NCBI RefSeq assembly: GCF_010020825.1
Contig: NZ_JAACJE010000001.1
Coordinates: forward strand, 496,001 to 560,000
DNA length: 64,000 bases
Direction: 5' to 3'
Source of the DNA: Acidovorax sp. 210-6
Lineage (GTDB): Bacteria > Pseudomonadota > Gammaproteobacteria > Burkholderiales > Burkholderiaceae_C
Notes under the pieces: generated by a model
What the model was told of the DNA's origin: nothing
The model's database searches: none
The model's input: the letters and a program-made list of their open reading frames with translations, nothing else
Part shown: positions 43,235 through 51,288 of the stretch, one piece after another
Numbering within the stretch: the first letter of the stretch is position 1
Layout of the letters: every line of letters begins with the position of its first letter
Made by a program: the position numbers and the translations under genes

Positions 43235-45703
43235 CTAGAACAACACCTTCTGCGCACTCGTCAATGCCACAAAGCTATCTCCCAGCGGCTGAAGAATCGC
43301 ATCGGCAATAGGCTGCAGTTGCTTGACGAGGTAGTGCTCATAGTCAATCCGCGAATGTCGGACCTCTAGAGGTTCGGGGCCGCTCTGCGTCATCACGTAC
43401 TCGATCCAGCCTCCACGCTGGTACTGCTGCGGACGGTTCAACTTTGCGTTGTGTGCATCAGCGATGCGCGCCGCGCGCACCTGAGGCGGCACATTGACCT
43501 CGTAGGCATCGAGTCGGTGGCGCAGGCGCTTGCGGTAGACGAGCAACGCATCCATCTGGCCTTCCAACATCGACCGCGCATAGTAGGCCACGAAGTCCCG
43601 ATAGGGCTCGCCGTGGAAAATGCGTGATAGCAAGCCTTCCTGGAACTGGCGTGCCAACAAGGTCCAGTCGCTGCGGGCCATCTCCAGCCCGCGATAGACC
43701 ATCTCCTCCCTTCCCTCTTCATCGATGCTCAAGCCGGCGTAGCGCTTTTTGCTGCCGACATCCGATCCACGGATGGTGGGCATGAAGAACTTGGCGTAGT
43801 GGGTATCGAACTCGATTTCAAGGAAGTTCTCCAACTGCTGCTCCTCGCGCAGCTTGCGGGTCCACCAGGCGTTGATCTCCTGCACCAGGCCGGCCGCAAT
43901 GGCGTGCGCCTGCGCGTTGGGATAGGTGCGTTTAAGCCAGATGAAGATGGAGTCGGTGTCTCCGTAGATGACTTGGTATCCGCGCTCCTCCACGAACACC
44001 CGGGTGAGCTTCATTACCTCATGGCCGCGCAGGGTCACGGAGGACACCAGCTTCGGGTTGAAGAAGCGGCACTCGGATGCACCCAGAACGCCGGCGAAGG
44101 AGTTCATGAGCAGCTTCAGGGCCTGCGACAGCGGCTGGTTCCGAACGCGCTTGGCCTCGTCCCGGGCATTCGAGAGTGTGGTCACGATGTCCGGCAAGCA
44201 GTGCTTCTCGCGCGAGAACAACGTGCCTTGCGGCCCCCGCACCAACCCGGTCTGTGTGTCGGCGCTCTCTCCCTCTGCCAGGCCCACGGGATCCACCAGA
44301 AAGGTCCGGATGATGGAGGGGTACAGGCTTTTGTAGTCCAGGACCACCACGGAGTCGTAGAAGCCCGGGGTGGAGTCCATCACATAGCCGCCAGGAAACG
44401 CCTTGGCCGCGATGTCACCCACGTTGGGTGCCACGTAGCCCAGGCGGTGCATGCGCGGCAGGTAGTGGTGGCTGAATGCGGCAATAGACCCTCCAAAATG
44501 ATCCACCTGCAAGCCCGTCGTCTGCGCTCGCTCCAGCACAAACGGCAGCAACTCCAGTTTGTCGAAGATACGCAGGACAAGTGTGCAGTCGCGGATGTTG
44601 TAGCTGGCCAGCGCCGGCTGGTCTTCCTGGAAGCGCCGCTCGATCTCGGCCATCTTGTCGTAGGCATCGCCGATCTCCTTGCCCTCTCCGAGCAGTTCCT
44701 GTGAGACCGCTTCGAGGCTGAACGACGGGAAGCTCCACATGCCCGCTCTCAGCGCTTCGATCCCATCGACGACTACACGTCCGGGCATGGGAGCGAACAG
44801 GTAGCCCTGCCGACCCGGGTGGGTCCGCCACGCGATGGGGCGGCGCTCTCGTCCGAGCAGCAGTTGCACGGAGTTCGCGTCGGCGGTCTTTTGTAACACC
44901 CGCAGATCGAACTGGATCACACTCCAACCGACGATGACATCCGGATCGTGACCCGCAAACCAGGCATTGAGTTGCTCGATCATCTCCCGGCGGGTTGGGC
45001 AGTAAACAAGCCTGAACTCCATTGGTGGCGCAGCTGGGACCGACACCGAAGCTGGAGCATCCCCAAGCATGAACACCACCCGGTCGCCCGCACCATCCAA
45101 GGCGATCGAGTACAGGTCCTCGGTCGCGCTCGTCTCAATATCCAGCGACACCACCTTCAACACGGGGCGCCAACCAGACGCGGGCTTTAACCTGCCGTCG
45201 AGGATGGTTGAGCCTTGGCGCTGGCCTCCCTCGACCACAACACCGGCCGTGATGAACCGCTCCATCAGGTAGCGGTCGTGTGGGCGGACATCCGCTTCGT
45301 AGAGCGGGATCCCCAGAGGTTGGAGTGCGCGTGTCAGCTTGCCGAGATCTCGGAACCTGCGGGCATAGACGCCGAGGACGGGCTTCTGGTCGAACGTCTT
45401 CAGACCGAGCTCCTTTACCTCCAAGCCTTGCAGGTTTGCCAGTTGGGCTTGTGCCGCAGACCGGTGGCGGGCCGGCAGGAAGGCGACCGAGCTCTGCCGG
45501 GTCAGAAGCACCTTCTTCGGCCCCTCGTCGGTGGCCAGCCAGTATTCAATCTCGGTGCCCTCTGGGAGATCGCGCCAGTTGCGGGTGAGGAGGAAGCCCC
45601 GGAGTTCGGTGGGTGCGAGGGCTGAGCACATCAGGTAGAGCAGAGGACGCTGACGCGGCAATTCTGATGCCTGGGGCGAGATGATGGACGGGTGCGGCAA
45701 CAC
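43235..45703 (-). CDS. polB: DNA polymerase II (family B)
   Basis: An 822-residue family B polymerase close to E. coli Pol II (783). The 3'-5' exonuclease has VVSLDIETSATED (Exo I) and later motifs; the polymerase domain has VLDYKSLYPSIIRTF (motif A) and YGDTDSIFIWL (motif C, both Asp present). It acts in replication restart and lesion bypass in the SOS response. The start is uncertain: a GTG at 45703 or an ATG at 45628, the latter near the E. coli-like N-terminus (RGFLLTRNWRDLPEGTEIEYWLATDEGP). A LexA box lies 13 bp upstream of the GTG, consistent with dinA control. Confidence 0.93.
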   Translation of the reverse strand: MLPHPSIISPQASELPRQRPLLYLMCSALAPTELRGFLLTRNWRDLPEGTEIEYWLATDEGPKKVLLTRQSSVAFLPARHRSAAQAQLANLQGLEVKELGLKTFDQKPVLGVYARRFRDLGKLTRALQPLGIPLYEADVRPHDRYLMERFITAGVVVEGGQRQGSTILDGRLKPASGWRPVLKVVSLDIETSATEDLYSIALDGAGDRVVFMLGDAPASVSVPAAPPMEFRLVYCPTRREMIEQLNAWFAGHDPDVIVGWSVIQFDLRVLQKTADANSVQLLLGRERRPIAWRTHPGRQGYLFAPMPGRVVVDGIEALRAGMWSFPSFSLEAVSQELLGEGKEIGDAYDKMAEIERRFQEDQPALASYNIRDCTLVLRIFDKLELLPFVLERAQTTGLQVDHFGGSIAAFSHHYLPRMHRLGYVAPNVGDIAAKAFPGGYVMDSTPGFYDSVVVLDYKSLYPSIIRTFLVDPVGLAEGESADTQTGLVRGPQGTLFSREKHCLPDIVTTLSNARDEAKRVRNQPLSQALKLLMNSFAGVLGASECRFFNPKLVSSVTLRGHEVMKLTRVFVEERGYQVIYGDTDSIFIWLKRTYPNAQAHAIAAGLVQEINAWWTRKLREEQQLENFLEIEFDTHYAKFFMPTIRGSDVGSKKRYAGLSIDEEGREEMVYRGLEMARSDWTLLARQFQEGLLSRIFHGEPYRDFVAYYARSMLEGQMDALLVYRKRLRHRLDAYEVNVPPQVRAARIADAHNAKLNRPQQYQRGGWIEYVMTQSGPEPLEVRHSRIDYEHYLVKQLQPIADAILQPLGDSFVALTSAQKVLF

Positions 45704-45715
45704 TTGCGCATGATA

Positions 45716-45731
45716 CTGATTTTTTATACAG
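45716..45731 (-). promoter_or_regulatory. LexA (SOS) box upstream of polB
   Basis: CTGATTTTTTATACAG fits CTGT-N8-ACAG with one change (CTGA), and TA on both sides extends the symmetry. It lies just upstream of polB, which is LexA-controlled in E. coli. It also sits 27 bp before a tiny plus-strand frame. Confidence 0.75.
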
Positions 45732-45757
45732 TATCGCGAACCGACACCGAGAAAGTC

Positions 45758-45838
45758 ATGTACAAACCATCCCGTTATGTATTCCGTCCTGCCCGGCCGG
45801 CTCCGGCATTTCTGCGGCGCATTTGGGCGTGGTTTTAA
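45758..45838 (+). CDS. Possible SOS-controlled 26-residue cationic peptide
   Basis: ATG at 45758 and TAA at 45836-45838 give a 26-residue frame (start MYKPSRYVFRP, end FLRRIWAWF) with six Arg/Lys, no Asp or Glu, and an aromatic C-terminus. It begins 27 bp after the LexA box on the strand opposite polB. The ribosome site is weak (GAGAAAG). Small SOS-induced membrane toxins such as TisB have similar size, but there is no sequence relation. It may be a chance frame. Confidence 0.3.
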   Translation: MYKPSRYVFRPARPAPAFLRRIWAWF

Positions 45839-45928
45839 GACATCCCCTCAGGCTGTTCACTGCCGTCCACTGTATTGCCTCCGCTGCATACCGTAATCTC
45901 GCCAAATCAGGCCTAGCTCGCAAAAAAG

Positions 45929-46049
45929 ATGACGGCTCAGACCATCTACTATCTATGTCGACCGACGTGAGCGCGAGTGCAAAGCTAATCAGCAGTACCA
46001 GTCGAAAATTGACCAGGGTCTGGTGCTGGTTCCATCAGAAGCCCGCTAG
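45929..46049 (+). pseudogene. Possible frameshifted 38-residue small gene
   Basis: From ATG 45929 the frame reads MTAQTIYY, and 4 bp later another frame reads VDRRERECKANQQYQSKI to a TAG at 46047-46049. The join is at TACTAT-CTAT-GTCGAC, where CTAT is a tandem copy; removing it restores one 38-residue frame. A terminator follows at 46094. The coding nature is inferred from the clean repair of the frame only. The rest of the 45704-46311 stretch holds the LexA box, the tiny frame at 45758 and the terminator. Confidence 0.3.
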
Positions 46050-46093
46050 GCTGGTGTGAGACCTGGCGAATGTGGCGTTGGCCGCCGCTGTGG

Positions 46094-46126
46094 AAGGGGA
46101 CTGGGCTGTGGCCTGGTCCCCTTTTT
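46094..46126 (+). terminator. Rho-independent terminator
   Basis: The perfect 8-bp stem AAGGGGAC/GTCCCCTT (46094-46101 with 46116-46123) with a 14-nt loop is followed by further Ts on the plus strand. It would end a plus-strand transcript starting near the LexA box at 45.7 kb, which supports some expressed element there. Confidence 0.65.
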
Positions 46127-46311
46127 GTTGGGGGTTCTTTTTTTTTGGTTAGAAGCGGATGAAAAGGCGGATCGAACGCACAACCGGAGCTTTTTGCATG
46201 TCATAACGGAAAGGTGGGCTTGCATGGTCTTTGCCGCTGAGACCAACGCAGATGTCGATGGCACACCTTCTAGGATTTATACATAGGATTCCGAGTAGCC
46301 CTCTCCCCTTC

Positions 46312-46971
46312 CTAGAACGTGAAGTCCTGCCTGGCCCTAAAAACTTGCGCCGGACGTTGTGCCCCTCGCACAAACTCATCGGTCTCAATAATGTCGTCCG
46401 ATGTCTTCAGGCGTCGTCGGAAAGAACTCTTGTCGAGTGGATGACCCAAGATGATCTCGACCACCTTTTGCAACTGCGACAACGTGAAGTGTTCGGGCAG
46501 CAGGTGTAGGGGAAGTACATCTGCTGTCACTTTGGCCCGCAGTTTCTGGACCGCTACCTCCAGTTGTTCCGAATGGTCAAAAGCCAGGCGGCGTTTTGGA
46601 GAGACAACGTCCACCCATTCCACTGCCTCTACTTTGTTACGGACAACGGCATCGGTCTTGTCCAGAGGTAGTAAGGCATAAAACAAGACGGCGATAGACC
46701 ACCCTCGGGGGTCGCGGTCTGGCCCGCTGTATGTGCGCACTTCTTGCAGATGTGGCAATTCAATGGCCACCTTGTCGGCTAGTACTCGGCGCGCCGTCGC
46801 TTCAAGAGAGTTGTCCAGATGGGGTTTGAGCACGCCACCAGGCAATGCCCATTGCCCGACTTCGGGTTCTTGCGCCCTCTTCACCAGCAGCACTTTAAGG
46901 CACTCATCGACCACGCTGAACAACGCGATATCGACACTGACGAGTGGGAAGAGTTCACGATTCTTAATCAT
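46312..46971 (-). CDS. NrtR-like Nudix-domain transcriptional repressor
   Basis: A 219-residue protein with an N-terminal Nudix fold (VSVDIALFSVVDECLKVLLVKRAQEPEVGQWALPGGVLKP) and a C-terminal winged HTH (about 155-215: LLPEHFTLSQLQKVVEIILGHPLDKSSFRRRLKTSDDIIET). The Nudix box is degenerate: the REUXEE part reads ARRVLADKV, so hydrolase activity is probably lost, as in NrtR regulators that bind ADP-ribose derivatives instead of cutting them. It is divergent from a metallophosphoesterase operon, and a palindrome fills the shared promoter, so it probably represses both directions. Whether the ligand is ADP-ribose or another NAD product is unknown. Confidence 0.82.
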   Translation of the reverse strand: MIKNRELFPLVSVDIALFSVVDECLKVLLVKRAQEPEVGQWALPGGVLKPHLDNSLEATARRVLADKVAIELPHLQEVRTYSGPDRDPRGWSIAVLFYALLPLDKTDAVVRNKVEAVEWVDVVSPKRRLAFDHSEQLEVAVQKLRAKVTADVLPLHLLPEHFTLSQLQKVVEIILGHPLDKSSFRRRLKTSDDIIETDEFVRGAQRPAQVFRARQDFTF

Positions 46972-47020
46972 AGTTGCAAATTGCCACTAACACATGCACA
47001 ATAGTGGCATTATGCAACTA
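46971..47020. promoter_or_regulatory. Palindromic operator between the Nudix repressor and the phosphoesterase operon
   Basis: The left arm TAGTTGCAAATTGCCACTA (46971-46989) and the right arm TAGTGGCATTATGCAACTA (47002-47020) are inverted copies matching at 17 of 19 positions, separated by 12 bp. It covers the whole 60-bp divergent gap, reaching the repressor start codon and ending 1 bp before the AGGGGG ribosome site of the next gene. It is the obvious site for the Nudix-HTH protein, by inference. Confidence 0.75.
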
Positions 47021-47031
47021 AGGGGGATCTC

Positions 47032-47976
47032 ATGGGCTACGACATCGTCGGAGACGTACATGGTCAGGCGAGCAAGTTAGAGGCTCTCTTGGAGGGGATG
47101 GGGTATCGGCTGAAAGCCGGGGCATTTCAGCACCCGCATCGCAGAGCCATCTTTGTGGGCGACTACATCGACAGGGGGCCTCGGCAGGTGGACACCTACA
47201 GGATCGTGCGCGCCATGGTGGAGTCTGGCAGCGCCCTGGCAATACTCGGGAATCACGAATTCAATGCAATTGCATGGCACACCGCAGACCCTGCCACTGC
47301 GGAAGGGTTCTTTCTGCGTCCGCGCCACGGTGCAACCGGCGCTAAGAACCGTCAACAGCACCAGCATTTCCTGGCGGAGGTTGAGGGGACGCGACTGCAC
47401 GATGAAATCATCGAATGGTTTCTCACCTTGCCGCTCTGGCTGGACCTGCCCGAATTGCGAGTGATTCACGCTTGTTGGCATGACGGCTACATCTCGGAAC
47501 TCAAACCTTTGCTGGGGCCCTCGCAAACACTGACCACGGAATTGATGGTCCGGGCGAGCCGTCAGGGCGACGCGGTATTTGAAGCAGTTGAGGGTTTGAC
47601 CAAGGGTTTGGAAGTCGCGCTCCCTGACGGGCACGCGTTTCTTGACAAGGACGGGCACGAACGGCGCAATGTGCGCATTCGCTGGTGGGACGAAACCAGT
47701 CATAGCTATCGAGATTTGGCGCTCATGCCGGATGAGGCGCGTATGGCGCTTCCCGCAGCAACCGTACCTGCTCAGAGTAGGCCTATCTACGACCAGCGCA
47801 AACCGGTTTTCATGGGCCACTACTGGATGCAAGGCGAGCCTGTACTCCAGAGCAGCAAGATTGCGTGTGTGGATTACAGCGCCGGGAAAGGTGGTCCGCT
47901 GGTCGCTTACCGATGGGACGGTGAATCTGAACTGAGTACCAAGAATTTCTTTGCTGAAGGAGGCTCAGATGCGTAA
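47032..47976 (+). CDS. Calcineurin-like metallophosphoesterase
   Basis: A 314-residue phosphoesterase with all metal motifs: IVGDVHG (Asp8, His10), FVGDYIDRGP, ILGNHEFNA, VIHACWHDG and GHYWMQG. The pattern is close to the PrpE/ApaH/Pnkp-phosphatase class of protein or nucleotide phosphatases; the substrate is unknown. An AGGGGG site lies 5 bp upstream. It is the first gene of a four-gene operon, overlapping the next by 8 bp. With the Nudix repressor and ADP-ribosylglycohydrolase around it, a nucleotide or ADP-ribose related substrate is plausible. Confidence 0.85.
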   Translation: MGYDIVGDVHGQASKLEALLEGMGYRLKAGAFQHPHRRAIFVGDYIDRGPRQVDTYRIVRAMVESGSALAILGNHEFNAIAWHTADPATAEGFFLRPRHGATGAKNRQQHQHFLAEVEGTRLHDEIIEWFLTLPLWLDLPELRVIHACWHDGYISELKPLLGPSQTLTTELMVRASRQGDAVFEAVEGLTKGLEVALPDGHAFLDKDGHERRNVRIRWWDETSHSYRDLALMPDEARMALPAATVPAQSRPIYDQRKPVFMGHYWMQGEPVLQSSKIACVDYSAGKGGPLVAYRWDGESELSTKNFFAEGGSDA

Positions 47977-48532
47977 AAGGATCGAGACTCCACCAGAGGT
48001 TGCCCTGCACGCGGACTCGCAACAAAAGAACCCGTCGATTGATGGAGTTGATTCGGTCACAAAATGGCAAAAGGCTGCAACAGGTGCCATCGACACTGCA
48101 AAGAAAGCTACCGCCTTGGCCAAGGCCCATTTGATCCGTGAATCACGCAAGCATGGCGGGAGGTGGCAATGGGTCGACTTTCCGGGGCCTAAGGGTCGAG
48201 AGTCTGCAGGCATCGTTGACATCCTGGCCATCCGAAAGCGTTGGGAACTATCAGACTCCCCCGAGGACGCCGACCTCAAGCACCTAGACCTCTTCGACAT
48301 CATGCTCATCCAGGTCAAGGGCGGCGGTGCAAAGACACCCACGCGCGAAGAAATTGCCCGTATGGAACGAGTGGCTGATCTTTACCAAGTGTGCAAGGTT
48401 TTGCTGTACCAGTGGAATACCAAGAAAAAGGCGGAGACGGGCTACCGTCTTCTCAATCGTGAGACTCATGAATTTGGTCCATTGGTGACAGACGGCAAGG
48501 AGCTCTTTGGCAAGAAATGGGCTACGTCTTGA
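47969..48532 (+). CDS. PD-(D/E)XK-like protein of the Nudix module, function unknown
   Basis: A 187-residue basic protein. After an N-terminal helical part with many Lys, the middle reads AGIVDILAIRKRW and then DIMLIQVKGGGAKTPTREEIARMERVADLYQ. This Asp, then Q-x-K on a strand, followed by a helix, fits the PD-(D/E)XK nuclease core with Gln in place of Glu. A GAAGGAGG ribosome site precedes the ATG. It overlaps the phosphoesterase gene by 8 bp and the next gene by 16 bp. A nuclease role is inference from the fold pattern. Confidence 0.6.
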   Translation: MRKRIETPPEVALHADSQQKNPSIDGVDSVTKWQKAATGAIDTAKKATALAKAHLIRESRKHGGRWQWVDFPGPKGRESAGIVDILAIRKRWELSDSPEDADLKHLDLFDIMLIQVKGGGAKTPTREEIARMERVADLYQVCKVLLYQWNTKKKAETGYRLLNRETHEFGPLVTDGKELFGKKWATS

Positions 48533-48909
48533 ATTCGACCAGCGCGCTCATAGTGACAAGCCTGCCTGCGTTTTCCGCCAAGGGTCTCAGGCGCTGCCTG
48601 GTACCCGGAGTGGGCTGTACGGTTCTGGGAGGCGTTTCTGGGTCCGGTTCTTCCGTCGCAGACTTTTGGCGTGGGAAGGATGGTGACGTGTGGCTGCGAG
48701 TCACTTGGATGGGCCAGGTGTGGAGTTTTCATGCTCGGGGGCCGGCGGGAGAATCAATCCCTGACGATCAAGACTCCATGGCTGTGTTTGCGGACTTCGT
48801 GTCGCGAGAACTATGCCGGTGGATGACTGAAGACGCACCCGACACGCCTCCATTTGATGCCTGTACTGCCGCAGAGCAGGAGAATTTTTCCTCGGGAAGA
48901 AAAGCATGA
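48517..48909 (+). CDS. Unknown 130-residue protein of the Nudix module
   Basis: A small protein without recognised motif. The N-terminal 45 residues are Gly/Ser/Val-rich; the second half contains WRGKDGDVWLRVTWMGQVWSFHARGPAG and a helical FADFVSRELCRWM. It lies between the PD-(D/E)XK-like gene (16-bp overlap) and the ADP-ribosylglycohydrolase gene (4-bp ATGA overlap), which argues that it is translated. The true start may be internal because the first codons overlap the previous gene. Confidence 0.5.
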   Translation: MGYVLNSTSALIVTSLPAFSAKGLRRCLVPGVGCTVLGGVSGSGSSVADFWRGKDGDVWLRVTWMGQVWSFHARGPAGESIPDDQDSMAVFADFVSRELCRWMTEDAPDTPPFDACTAAEQENFSSGRKA

Positions 48910-49889
48910 ATTCCATCCAGAACTTGGCTCAAGGATGTTTGCTAGGCGCATTGGTCGGCGACGCAGCAGGATCTCGACTGGAGTTCCTCGGAAGAATACC
49001 GACGCAGGCCGATGTGGGCGAAGCGTTAGTAATGAAGGGTGGAGGAGTCTTTGGACTAGCTCCAGGCCAAATCACAGACGATGGAGAGATGACGCTCTCA
49101 CTCGCCCGTGCCCTCGTAGGTTCTACAGTATTTCCGCGAGAGAAGGTCGCGACCAACTACCGCGCATGGGTTGCCAGCAATCCATTCGATATGGGGCAAG
49201 CTACCTCTGCAGCACTCGGGGGACCGATCGAAGACGGAGATTTCATAGCCGATTCTGTTTCGAGAAGAGCGGCGATGTACAACATGGGCTCCAAGGCGAA
49301 TGGAGCCCTCATGAGATCCAGTGCGCTGGGCATCTGGTCTACAGGAGTGTCACAGGAAGATGCGGTGAAAGCCGCCTGCGACGATGCACGCCTCACTCAT
49401 CCAAATCCTAGCTGTTTGTGGGCCTGCGCTGCCTACGTAGTTGCCATTCGGCATTTGCTACTCCATCTCAACGACACTGAGGGTGCGTTTGAGCAGGCGC
49501 GATGGGCGCTTGCACTTGCCCCAAGAGACGACTCGGAGGAAGTGCATGGATGGCTCGAAGATGCGGCCATTGGCACATTGCCAGACGGACAACACAGCAT
49601 GGGGTTTGTGCGTATCGCCTTTATCCACGCTTTTCATCACATGCGACTCGGCACTCCGTACATCGACGCACTGCAAAGTGTCCTCGGGTATGGAGGGGAC
49701 ACAGATACGAATGCTTGCATAGTCGGAGGACTTGTAGGTGCGCGGATCGGGATCACAGGTATTCCCCCAAACATGATCGATGCAGTGCTCAGGTGCGACA
49801 CGAAAAAAGGTCGTCCGCGCCCAGCATGGCTGAGCACCCAGGACGCCTTGGAACTTACCCAGGGACTTCTGAATGAAGAAGTACATTGA
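48906..49889 (+). CDS. ADP-ribosylglycohydrolase family protein
   Basis: A 327-residue DraG-type hydrolase that removes ADP-ribose from proteins, nucleic acids or small molecules with a two-Mg centre. The motifs are QGCLLGALVGDAAGSRLEF, ITDDGEMTLSLARAL (TDDxEM metal site) and GYGGDTDTNACIVGGLVGARIG (GDTDT metal site), all intact. It is the last gene of the four-gene operon. No ADP-ribosyltransferase (DarT- or ART-like) is visible nearby, so it could reverse a phage- or host-made modification. Confidence 0.88.
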   Translation: MNSIQNLAQGCLLGALVGDAAGSRLEFLGRIPTQADVGEALVMKGGGVFGLAPGQITDDGEMTLSLARALVGSTVFPREKVATNYRAWVASNPFDMGQATSAALGGPIEDGDFIADSVSRRAAMYNMGSKANGALMRSSALGIWSTGVSQEDAVKAACDDARLTHPNPSCLWACAAYVVAIRHLLLHLNDTEGAFEQARWALALAPRDDSEEVHGWLEDAAIGTLPDGQHSMGFVRIAFIHAFHHMRLGTPYIDALQSVLGYGGDTDTNACIVGGLVGARIGITGIPPNMIDAVLRCDTKKGRPRPAWLSTQDALELTQGLLNEEVH

Positions 49890-50190
49890 CCACGAGTTGG
49901 TTCAAATCGGCTGACTTGCTGGCGGCTGCCCAAAAGCTGATGTGAGACATGCACGGAAGATGACTGGACAGCGGTGAGCGCCAACAGCGGTCATTCAGAG
50001 CCCTTGACCTCGAACAAGTGCTGCGCCGCCGACGGCAGTCCTTCGACCGCACTCCAACCAGCAAGTCCGCTTCAACGTCGACACCTGCGCAGAGTGACTG
50101 GCTCAATACGTCCCATCGCAGCGCTTACACCGTCTTGTTGACGGACTTCTTTGGACAGGTTGCTACTGCTAGAGGCACGTAACAATGCAA
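49890..50190. other. Intergenic region, no gene seen
   Basis: This 301-bp stretch is between two convergent genes. On the minus strand near 49995 it has GAATGACCGCTGTTGGC, of the same intergenic type as near 29.56 kb, probably old spacer sequence. No hairpin terminator was identified. Confidence 0.3.
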
Positions 50191-50934
50191 TCAACTGTTG
50201 ACGACAAGTCGGAGGGCAACCCCGTTGTGATCCGAGAGTCTGCCAGGCTCATTGCGGTCGCACCAGATATGAAGAGGTTCGCATGAGATCAGATCAGAGC
50301 TGCTCCAAATGTGATCCACGATTGCCCTATCAGCTGCCCTTGTCGCGCGAATGTCTTCCAGCGTGTGACACGTAAGGCCAATGCTGGTTAGTCCATCAAC
50401 TAGCCTTATGCGTGCTCCATGATGACCATACCAATTGCTGCCATCAAGGCTGGTATTGAAGTCACCAGCCAAGACGATCCTGGCTTCTCGCAATGCGGGG
50501 TCTGATCGCAAGTGGCAAAGATCAGCAACAACATCATCCACAGCTTTCTGGTGTCGCTCCCATGCCGAAGCGACTCGCTGGCGCACGCCGTCCATTGCGT
50601 ACGGAATGATGATGCCGTAGACAATGATGCACCCCAACGGAGGTGGTGCCGCCAGAGCGACGCATACAGAGAGGCGACTATCCCTAACAGGCAGTGCCCT
50701 TCCTTCCCACGACGATGCAATACCGACTGCCCGATCCCGTGGTGTGTAAGGTGGCTCCCCTGGATCAGACCACCAAAACTGCTTTCCGGGCAGTAGCGTT
50801 GTATCCCGGACCTCGGTCAAGACCACGATGTCAGCAAGCAGTTCTTGAAGAACTTCAAGTTGCCGTGGCAGAAGGGATTTTGCATTTGAGCGGTAGCCGT
50901 CAAGATTCCAGGTGGCTATGCGAAATGTGTTCAT
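50191..50934 (-). CDS. Endonuclease/exonuclease/phosphatase (EEP) family protein
   Basis: A 247-residue protein of the EEP fold. The motifs are RIATWNLDGY (Asn near residue 10), IVVLTEVRD (metal-binding Glu), VYGIIIPY, VLAGDFNTSL (GDFN) and LSDHNGVALRL (catalytic SDH). All active-site positions are present. Substrates in this family range from DNA (exonuclease III) to phosphoinositides; the absence of a signal peptide suggests nucleic acid. It is a single gene in the cargo. Confidence 0.85.
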   Translation of the reverse strand: MNTFRIATWNLDGYRSNAKSLLPRQLEVLQELLADIVVLTEVRDTTLLPGKQFWWSDPGEPPYTPRDRAVGIASSWEGRALPVRDSRLSVCVALAAPPPLGCIIVYGIIIPYAMDGVRQRVASAWERHQKAVDDVVADLCHLRSDPALREARIVLAGDFNTSLDGSNWYGHHGARIRLVDGLTSIGLTCHTLEDIRATRAADRAIVDHIWSSSDLISCEPLHIWCDRNEPGRLSDHNGVALRLVVNS

Positions 50935-51288
50935 GAGATCGAAGGCTACTGCAGCCAGAGCCCAATGACATCCCTCGGCCGAGTGAGCCTGTTTACAGAC
51001 ATCCGATAGTGGAATGACCGGGGCTGAAGCTCAAGCCAAGCGACTGCTGCTAAGTTGATCGCCCAATTGACCCTGCCGGCCAGGAGCAGTCGGTGAGAAT
51101 AATTGCCCGAGAGGCAGTTTCAGGCTGATCTGAGTCGTTCACTTCTCAGTGCTCGAACGACAGCAACCGCCAGCAGCAGTCGTTAAGGAGTTGCCAGGGC
51201 TCCATGAACACATCAACCATTGTTTTCACGGAGTGGTTTGAGAAAAACGCGAAGGCGGAGGCGTGAATGCTGGACTGTGAGACCTCAT
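50935..51288. other. Intergenic region with a tiny plus-strand frame
   Basis: This 354-bp stretch has no firm gene. A 20-residue frame (51204-51266, MNTSTIVFTEWFEKNAKAEA) has an AAGGAG 14 bp upstream and may be the stub of a deleted gene. Nothing else was recognised. Confidence 0.3.
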
